From: Taklimakanibacter albus
Lineage (GTDB): Bacteria > Pseudomonadota > Alphaproteobacteria > Rhizobiales > Aestuariivirgaceae
NCBI RefSeq assembly: GCF_016595235.1
Contig: NZ_JAENHL010000006.1
Span: 620,001-684,000 of the forward strand
Direction: 5' to 3'
Length of the DNA: 64,000 nucleotides
Numbering within the stretch: position 1 is the first letter of the stretch; the number at the start of each line of letters is the position of its first letter. Below the pieces are notes generated by a model. That model made no database searches and was not told the origin of the DNA. It saw nothing but the letters and a program-made list of their open reading frames with translations. Shown here piece by piece: positions 59,325-64,000 of this stretch. Position numbers and translations under genes: made by a program.

Positions 59325-59804
59325 ATGCGCTGCCCTTTTTGCAACAATGAAGAAACGCAGGTGAAGGACAGCCGTCCGAGCGAGGACGGGACCGCCATTC
59401 GGCGCCGCCGCTATTGTCCGGATTGCGGCGGCCGCTTCACCACCTTCGAGCGTGTGCAGTTGCGCGAGCTCACCGTCGTCAAGCGGTCGGGCCGGCGCGT
59501 GCCGTTCGACCGCGACAAGCTGATGCGCTCGGTGCAGATCGCGCTGCGCAAACGCCCGGTCGACCCCGAGCGGGTGGAGCGCATGGTCTCCGGAATAGTG
59601 CGCCGGCTCGAAAGTCTGGGTGAAAGCGACATCAAGTCCGAGACCGTCGGCAAGCTCATCATGGAGGCGCTGAAGGTCCTCGACGACGTCGCCTATGTGC
59701 GCTTCGCTTCCGTCTACAAGAATTTTCGCGAGGCCAAGGACTTCGAGGAGCTGCTCGGCGAATTGACCGGCGAAGAGGGCGAGCCGAGCCCGAAGCGGGA
59801 CTGA
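59325..59804 (+). CDS. nrdR: Transcriptional repressor NrdR
   Basis: NrdR is a zinc-ribbon and ATP-cone regulator of ribonucleotide reductase genes. The 159-residue product has the four-Cys ribbon [14 protein letters not shown] ... YCPDCGGRF and an ATP-cone ([24 protein letters not shown]). It follows glyA by 13 bp, the usual alphaproteobacterial glyA-nrdR-rib order. Confidence 0.96.
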   Translation: MRCPFCNNEETQVKDSRPSEDGTAIRRRRYCPDCGGRFTTFERVQLRELTVVKRSGRRVPFDRDKLMRSVQIALRKRPVDPERVERMVSGIVRRLESLGESDIKSETVGKLIMEALKVLDDVAYVRFASVYKNFREAKDFEELLGELTGEEGEPSPKRD

Positions 59805-59806
59805 CC

Positions 59807-60265
59807 ATGTCCGCCGTCCTGGAGTTTCGCCGCGCCGGTCCCGCCGATGCGGCGACGGTGCGTGAGCTCACCCGCAAGTCCTATGCGAAATGGTGCGCCG
59901 TCATTGGCCGCGAGCCCTTGCCGATGACCGCCGATTATGATCACGCCGTGCGCAGTCACGTCATCGACCTCGCTTACCTAGATGGCCGGCTGGTCGGGCT
60001 CGTGGAGATGATTCCGCGTGCCGACGATCTGTTGATCGAGAATGTCTGCGTCGATCCGGACGGGCAGGGCGGCGGCATCGGCCGTAAGCTCGTCGCCCAT
60101 GCGGAAGCGGAGACGCGTCGCCGCGGCCACGCCGTGATCCGGCTCTATACCAACAAGCTCTTCGCCGCCAATCTCGGTTTCTATGTTGCGCAAGGCTATG
60201 AGGTCGAGCGCGAGGAGGCCTTCAAAGGCGGCACGATCGTCCACTTCCACAAGATACTCACATGA
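59807..60265 (+). CDS. GNAT-family acetyltransferase
   Basis: A 152-residue GNAT protein with motif A as IENVCVDPDGQGGGIGRKLVAHAEAE and motif B NKLFAANLGFYVAQGYEVERE. It lies 2 bp after nrdR and overlaps ribD by ATGA, so it is translationally coupled. It is found in this position in many relatives but has no proven role in riboflavin synthesis. Confidence 0.82.
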   Translation: MSAVLEFRRAGPADAATVRELTRKSYAKWCAVIGREPLPMTADYDHAVRSHVIDLAYLDGRLVGLVEMIPRADDLLIENVCVDPDGQGGGIGRKLVAHAEAETRRRGHAVIRLYTNKLFAANLGFYVAQGYEVEREEAFKGGTIVHFHKILT

Positions 60266-61332
60266 CCGCCGATCTCGCTTTCATGACCCGCGCCGTCCGG
60301 CTCGGTCATCGGGCTCTCGGAACAACGGCGGAGAATCCGCCGGTCGGCTGCGTCATCGTCAAGGATGGCGTCATTGTCGGTCTGGGCTGGACGCAGCCCG
60401 GCGGCCGCCCCCATGCCGAGGTGGCGGCGCTGCGCATGGCGGGCGCGGCGGCAAGAGGCGCTACTGCCTATGTGACGCTCGAACCCTGCGCCCATCACGG
60501 CCGCACCCCGCCTTGCGCCGAGGCTTTGGCGAAGGCTGGCGTCGTCCGGGTGGTGGCGGCGGTCGAGGACCCGGATCCGCGGGTTTCGGGCGGTGGCTTT
60601 GCCATTCTACGGCAGGCCGGAATCAGCGTGGTGACAGGGCTCGGCCGGGAGGAAGCCCTTTCGGATCTTGCCGGCTTCCTGACTCGGATTGTCAATAAGC
60701 GTCCCTATGTCCTTCTTAAACTTGCGCTTTCCGCCGATAGGAAGATCGCCGAAGCGGCCGGCAAACGCACCGCGATCACCGGCCCCGAGGTCAAGGCCCG
60801 CACCCATCTGTTGCGCGCCGAGGCCGATGCCATCCTGGTCGGGCTCGGCACCGTGCTGGCCGATGATCCCGACCTGACGTGTCGTCTGCCGGGGCTGGAA
60901 GTCCGTTCGCCCATCCGGGTGGTAGCGGATTCAAGGGGCGCCATCCCGCCAGGGTCGCACCTGGTCCGGACGGCCGGGAAGGTGCCCCTGTGGCTCCTGT
61001 CGCTCGCCGGTACGCCGGCGCCCGAGGGCGTCGATATCCTTGCCTGTGCGCCCGGCGCCACGGGTGGCGTCGATCTGGCCGACGGCCTGGCCAAGATCGC
61101 CGCGCGGGGTATCAACCGGGTGCTGGCAGAAGGCGGGGCAAGGCTGGCCCGCGGGCTGATCGAAGCCGGCCTGGTCGATGAGCTGCAGCTCTTCCAGTCG
61201 CCCAAGTTTCTGGGTCCGCAAGGCGTCGACGGCTTTGCCGGAATGCCCTTCGCTCAAGTCATGGCAGGGTTCCGGCCGGGGGCCGAGGAAACCCTTGGGG
61301 ATGACCGTCTGAGCGTCTATGTACGCGGCTGA
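60262..61332 (+). CDS. ribD: Bifunctional riboflavin deaminase/reductase
   Basis: RibD deaminates and then reduces the pyrimidine intermediate of riboflavin synthesis. The 356-residue product has the deaminase zinc site PHAEVAAL and PCAHHGRTPPCAEAL, and a C-terminal DHFR-like reductase domain (about 147-355, PYVLLKLALSADRKIAEA, NRVLAEGGARLARGLIEAGLVDEL). It overlaps the GNAT gene. Bifunctional length is normal. Confidence 0.96.
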   Translation: MTADLAFMTRAVRLGHRALGTTAENPPVGCVIVKDGVIVGLGWTQPGGRPHAEVAALRMAGAAARGATAYVTLEPCAHHGRTPPCAEALAKAGVVRVVAAVEDPDPRVSGGGFAILRQAGISVVTGLGREEALSDLAGFLTRIVNKRPYVLLKLALSADRKIAEAAGKRTAITGPEVKARTHLLRAEADAILVGLGTVLADDPDLTCRLPGLEVRSPIRVVADSRGAIPPGSHLVRTAGKVPLWLLSLAGTPAPEGVDILACAPGATGGVDLADGLAKIAARGINRVLAEGGARLARGLIEAGLVDELQLFQSPKFLGPQGVDGFAGMPFAQVMAGFRPGAEETLGDDRLSVYVRG

Positions 61333-61350
61333 ATATCCCTAGAGAGTCTT

Positions 61351-61956
61351 ATGTTTACCGGCATTGTCACCGATATGGGCGAGGTCATCGCCATCGAGCA
61401 GCGCGGCGATACGCGCCTCACCATCGCCACGGCCTATGATCCCGACACGATCGCGCTCGGCGCCTCGATCGCCTGTTCGGGCTGCTGCCTGACCGCGGTC
61501 GAGACCGGCCGCCTGCAGGACGGACGGGGCTTTTTCGCGGTCGATGCGTCTGCCGAGACGCTCGCCCGCACGACGCTCGGGAACTGGGCCGTCGGCGCGC
61601 GGATCAATCTGGAGCGGCCGCTCAAGATGGGCGACGAACTGGGCGGCCATGTCGTCTCGGGCCATGTCGACGACGTGGGCGAGATCGTCTCGATCGTGCC
61701 GGAAGGGGATTCGCTGCGCTTCCGTTTCCGAGTCTCGCCCGCGATTGCCCGGTTCATCGCCCCCAAGGGCTCGGTCTCACTCGACGGCACCTCCCTGACT
61801 GTCAACGAGGTCGAGGGCAATGAATTCGGGGTCAATATCATTCCCCATACCCAGATGGTGACCACCTGGGGCAAAGCCAAACCCGGCGATCGGGTGAATG
61901 TTGAAATCGACATGCTGGCGCGCTATGTCGCCCGTCTTTCGGAGACGAGATTGTGA
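61351..61956 (+). CDS. ribE: Riboflavin synthase alpha chain
   Basis: This enzyme dismutates two 6,7-dimethyl-8-ribityllumazine molecules to riboflavin. The 201-residue product starts [12 protein letters not shown] and has two lumazine-binding repeats, each with a family signature ([10 protein letters not shown] and [23 protein letters not shown]). It follows ribD by 18 bp and overlaps ribH by ATGA. It is named ribE or ribC in different species. Confidence 0.95.
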   Translation: MFTGIVTDMGEVIAIEQRGDTRLTIATAYDPDTIALGASIACSGCCLTAVETGRLQDGRGFFAVDASAETLARTTLGNWAVGARINLERPLKMGDELGGHVVSGHVDDVGEIVSIVPEGDSLRFRFRVSPAIARFIAPKGSVSLDGTSLTVNEVEGNEFGVNIIPHTQMVTTWGKAKPGDRVNVEIDMLARYVARLSETRL

Positions 61957-62429
61957 AACGCGACAAGACCACGGCGGCGGCCGTCAAGACCAAGGCGCAT
62001 CTCCTCATCATCGAGGCGCGCTTCTACGCGGATATTTGCGATGAGCTCGCCAAGGGCGCCATCGCGGCCATCGAGAAGGCGGGCGCCACCTGGGAGCGGG
62101 TCGACGTGCCGGGCGCCCTCGAGATTCCGGGCGGCATCGCTCTCGCCGCCAAGTCCAAGCGCTTCGACGGTTTCGTGGCCCTGGGCTGCGTGCTGCGCGG
62201 CGAGACGACACATTATGAAATCGTCTCCGGTGAATCGGCTCGCGGCATCATGGATCTCACCATGACAGGGCTCATCATTGGCAATGGCATCCTCACCTGC
62301 GAGAACGAAATTCAGGCCTGGGCACGCGCCCGGGTGACCGAGATGGACAAGGGAGGAGGGGCCGCCGATACGGCGCTCGCCATGATCCGCTTCGCCCGGT
62401 CCATCAAGAAGAGGCAGCGTAAATCTTGA
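61953..62429 (+). CDS. ribH: 6,7-Dimethyl-8-ribityllumazine synthase
   Basis: RibH makes the lumazine precursor of riboflavin from 3,4-dihydroxy-2-butanone phosphate and the ribitylamino pyrimidine. The 158-residue product has the family signatures [32 protein letters not shown] and [17 protein letters not shown]. The N-terminus ([14 protein letters not shown]) is an unusual charged extension of about 12 residues. It overlaps ribE and nusB by ATGA at both ends, so the cluster is translationally coupled. Confidence 0.95.
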   Translation: MKRDKTTAAAVKTKAHLLIIEARFYADICDELAKGAIAAIEKAGATWERVDVPGALEIPGGIALAAKSKRFDGFVALGCVLRGETTHYEIVSGESARGIMDLTMTGLIIGNGILTCENEIQAWARARVTEMDKGGGAADTALAMIRFARSIKKRQRKS

Positions 62430-62893
62430 CGACTCCCCGCCGCCAACCGCCAGTGGCGCGCTCCGCAGCGCGCCTGGGCGCCGTTCAGGCACTCTATCAG
62501 ATGGATCTCGCCGGCACCGATGTCGGCGAAGTTCTGGCCCAGTTCTCCGCCCGTGCCACGGGCGATGCGTTCGAGGAGGGCCAGTGCGGCCCGGCCGATT
62601 TCCCGTTCCTCAAGGAGATCGTCGACGGTGTCGTGCGTGAGCAGCTCACCATCGATCCCGTTCTCAACCGGCTTCTCGATACCGGCTGGCCTCTGGCGCG
62701 GCTCGACGCCACCTTGCGCGCCATCCTGCGCGCGGCGGCTTATGAGGTCATGTTCATGGAGAACGTGCCGGCCCGCGTCGCCATCACCGAATATCTCGAT
62801 GTCGCGCACGCCTTCTTCCATGAGCAGGAGCCGAAGCTGCTCAATGGCGTGCTGAACACGCTGGCCCGCCAGCGCCGGCCGGACGAGTTCTAG
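62426..62893 (+). CDS. nusB: Transcription antitermination factor NusB
   Basis: NusB binds boxA RNA with NusE and promotes antitermination of rRNA operons. The 155-residue product has the all-helical NusB fold with [18 protein letters not shown] at the N-terminus and the C-terminal [21 protein letters not shown] and FLNGVLN-like segment ([11 protein letters not shown]). It overlaps ribH by ATGA and ends the rib-nusB cluster. Confidence 0.94.
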   Translation: MTTPRRQPPVARSAARLGAVQALYQMDLAGTDVGEVLAQFSARATGDAFEEGQCGPADFPFLKEIVDGVVREQLTIDPVLNRLLDTGWPLARLDATLRAILRAAAYEVMFMENVPARVAITEYLDVAHAFFHEQEPKLLNGVLNTLARQRRPDEF

Positions 62894-63278
62894 CTTTTCT
62901 CCGATTCGTGCATCGCTTTCGCCTTGACTCATTTCGCGTCAAGGCGCACGACCACTTTTGCGTCGGCGCCTGTGCGCCGCACGCCTCAACGCAAATAGGA
63001 ACAATGGACAATCACCCTAGATGCGGCCGGTCTCGCGGACCGGTCCAGATAGCAAATGAATTGGTTACCGGCATCTCGGCCGGGCCAGCGGTGATGGGCT
63101 AACAGCCCGGTCCGCTTGCCTCCCGGGCCGTCGGCACACCGGGAAAGGCAAGCCCATGAGTAGCACGATCAGTTTCTGATTTGGCGCGTCCGCGCCCGCT
63201 TCCGCGGGTCCGATCGCGTTCATCCGTCATGCGAGCCGCATGGCGGGCGCTCATCTATGAAATCCATGGAGACCACCG
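62894..63278 (+). promoter_or_regulatory. Intergenic region with candidate structured RNA leader before the CorA locus
   Basis: This 385-bp gap holds no convincing gene. A perfect stem CGCCTTGAC/GTCAAGGCG (62920-62946) follows nusB, and a second GC hairpin lies at 62960-62984. A nested fold can then be drawn: ATCACC (63011-63016) with GGTGAT (63090-63095) closing a three-way junction of hairpins CCGGTC/GACCGG (63028-63044) and CCGGC/GCCGG (63068-63083), with a loop GATAGCAAATGAATTGG. GGGCT-AAC-AGCCC follows at 63096-63108 and CTTGCC...GGCAAG at 63115-63152. It does not match the M-box or other motifs I know. Confidence 0.5.
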
Positions 63279-63482
63279 ATGACCAGACCCATGAAGAGGA
63301 AGGCGTCGAATCTCGAACGCGAAGTGATCAACGCCGTGATGATCCTCTACGCGCTCATCTGCATCGCCATGCTGGCGATTCACTATCTGCAGCCGGTCGG
63401 CCAGGGGACCGAGACGTCCTCGACCTCACCGGCGCATGAGACCCTGCGCGCCGGCGCAGCCAAGCCCGCTCAAACCCAGTGA
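63279..63482 (+). CDS. Small membrane protein upstream of corA
   Basis: A 67-residue protein with one transmembrane segment (NAVMILYALICIAMLAIHYL), a basic N-terminus (MTRPMKRKASNLERE) and an Ala/Thr-rich tail, 15 bp before the CorA gene. GGAGACCACC precedes the ATG. It lacks a known family; co-transcription with corA is suggested by spacing. Confidence 0.6.
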   Translation: MTRPMKRKASNLEREVINAVMILYALICIAMLAIHYLQPVGQGTETSSTSPAHETLRAGAAKPAQTQ

Positions 63483-63497
63483 TCCGGAGACAGAACA

Positions 63498-64000
63498 ATG
63501 AACAACAACATCATCACCACGCTGTCGCCCGCCGCCACGCTGGAGGATATCTGGATCCGCGTCGACGCCGAGAACAAGGCCGAAGTCGCGCGCATCGCCG
63601 CGAAATACAAGGTCGAGTTCCCGGCGAGTTCCGAAGGTGTGTTCGAGGACCATGATTCGGTCTGCCTCAACATCACCCACATGATGCCGGAGGCGCAGGA
63701 TTTCCGCCGCGAGACGATCGTCATCGCCTTCAGCGACAAGGTTGTCGTGACGCTCGAGCCGAAGGGCCATTTCGCGCCCTTCGACAAGGCGCTGGCGCGC
63801 TTCAAGCGCCATCCGGGCCTGGTCCAGTCGTCCTACTCGATCATGCGCACCCTGCTGCAGGCGATGAACGATGCCGCAGCGGAAACGATCGACATGATCA
63901 GCCAGGCGCTCGAAACGATGAATGACCAGATCGGGGTGATCACCAGCGGCCTCGATTCGTCGGGCCGCGAGATCGGCGTCAGCGACATCAACGACACGAT
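63498..64000 (+). CDS. corA: CorA-type magnesium transporter, N-terminal part (runs off the window)
   Basis: The first 167 codons of a CorA-family protein are visible. They hold the N-terminal cytosolic domain: EDIWIRVDAENKAEVARIAAKYKV, SVCLNITHMM and YSIMRTLLQAMNDAAAETIDMISQALETMND, like CorA N-domains that sense Mg2+ and open into a helical stalk. The membrane helices and the GMN motif lie beyond the right edge, so the assignment rests on the N-domain. CorA channels take up Mg2+ or Co2+. Confidence 0.8.
   Translation, partial: MNNNIITTLSPAATLEDIWIRVDAENKAEVARIAAKYKVEFPASSEGVFEDHDSVCLNITHMMPEAQDFRRETIVIAFSDKVVVTLEPKGHFAPFDKALARFKRHPGLVQSSYSIMRTLLQAMNDAAAETIDMISQALETMNDQIGVITSGLDSSGREIGVSDINDT

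Noticed and set aside
62998-63020. EcfG (general stress) promoter GGAAC upstream of the corA region
   Set aside because: GGAAC occurs at 62998 but no GTT/CGTT element lies 16-17 bp downstream.
62908-63102. Possible 64-residue gene after nusB
   Set aside because: It crosses a strong inverted repeat and the structured leader, has no domain and no clear ribosome site.

Overview
This window looks like a chromosomal segment of an alphaproteobacterium, most likely of the order Hyphomicrobiales (Rhizobiales). The evidence is high GC, the clpX-lon-HU-tRNA-Val order, a 5-aminolevulinate synthase (hemA), an Asp-type porphobilinogen synthase (hemB), a leucyl/arginyl-tRNA-protein transferase of the Bpt type, RNase J downstream of the nuo operon, an IalB-family protein, and a MarR-type regulator beside a YkuD L,D-transpeptidase (the LdtR/LdtP pairing known in this order). 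No transposase, phage gene or CRISPR array is visible, and most of the DNA is core genome.

Layout. 0-5 kb: protein quality control (clpX, lon) and HU, each separated by terminators. 5-9 kb: a methyltransferase, tRNA-Val, a GNAT protein and several small exported proteins. 9-11.7 kb: a ferric-iron type ABC binding protein and permease (minus strand) with no ATPase beside them, followed by an MscS channel, tRNA-Asp and an IalB protein. 14.3-18.2 kb: a 1290-residue exported protein that combines a metzincin-like zinc site, a Gly/Asp repeat region and an autotransporter barrel; it is the most unusual gene here. 18.5-36.0 kb: the complete 14-gene nuo operon (complex I), with a small extra membrane-protein gene between nuoH and nuoI, running by overlapping ATGA junctions into birA and rnj.

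36-50 kb: a RHH/ParE toxin-antitoxin pair with a frameshifted toxin, parC, two convergent unknown genes, a DMT exporter, bpt, a GlsB/YeaQ protein, threonine dehydratase, a beta-hydroxyacid dehydrogenase, a TauE/SafE exporter, a class III adenylate cyclase with TPRs, hemB and an extensin-like protein. 50-55.4 kb: small exported proteins including a cupredoxin, then the MarR regulator and L,D-transpeptidase. 55.6-62.9 kb: hemA, an epimerase, then glyA-nrdR-GNAT-ribD-ribE-ribH-nusB. The window ends inside a CorA-type Mg2+ transporter gene that follows a long, strongly structured leader and a small membrane-protein gene.

Points worth following up are the protease-autotransporter, a lysine-rich histone-like tail on GlyA, a His-rich loop in NuoL and a C-terminal extension on NuoE. 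Others are a terminator-like hairpin inside the start of the iron permease gene, a REP-like inverted pair between nuoE and nuoF, helically phased AAGACT sites before the MarR gene, and the candidate RNA leader before corA. Functions are inferred from protein and DNA pattern recognition only; no database search was run.
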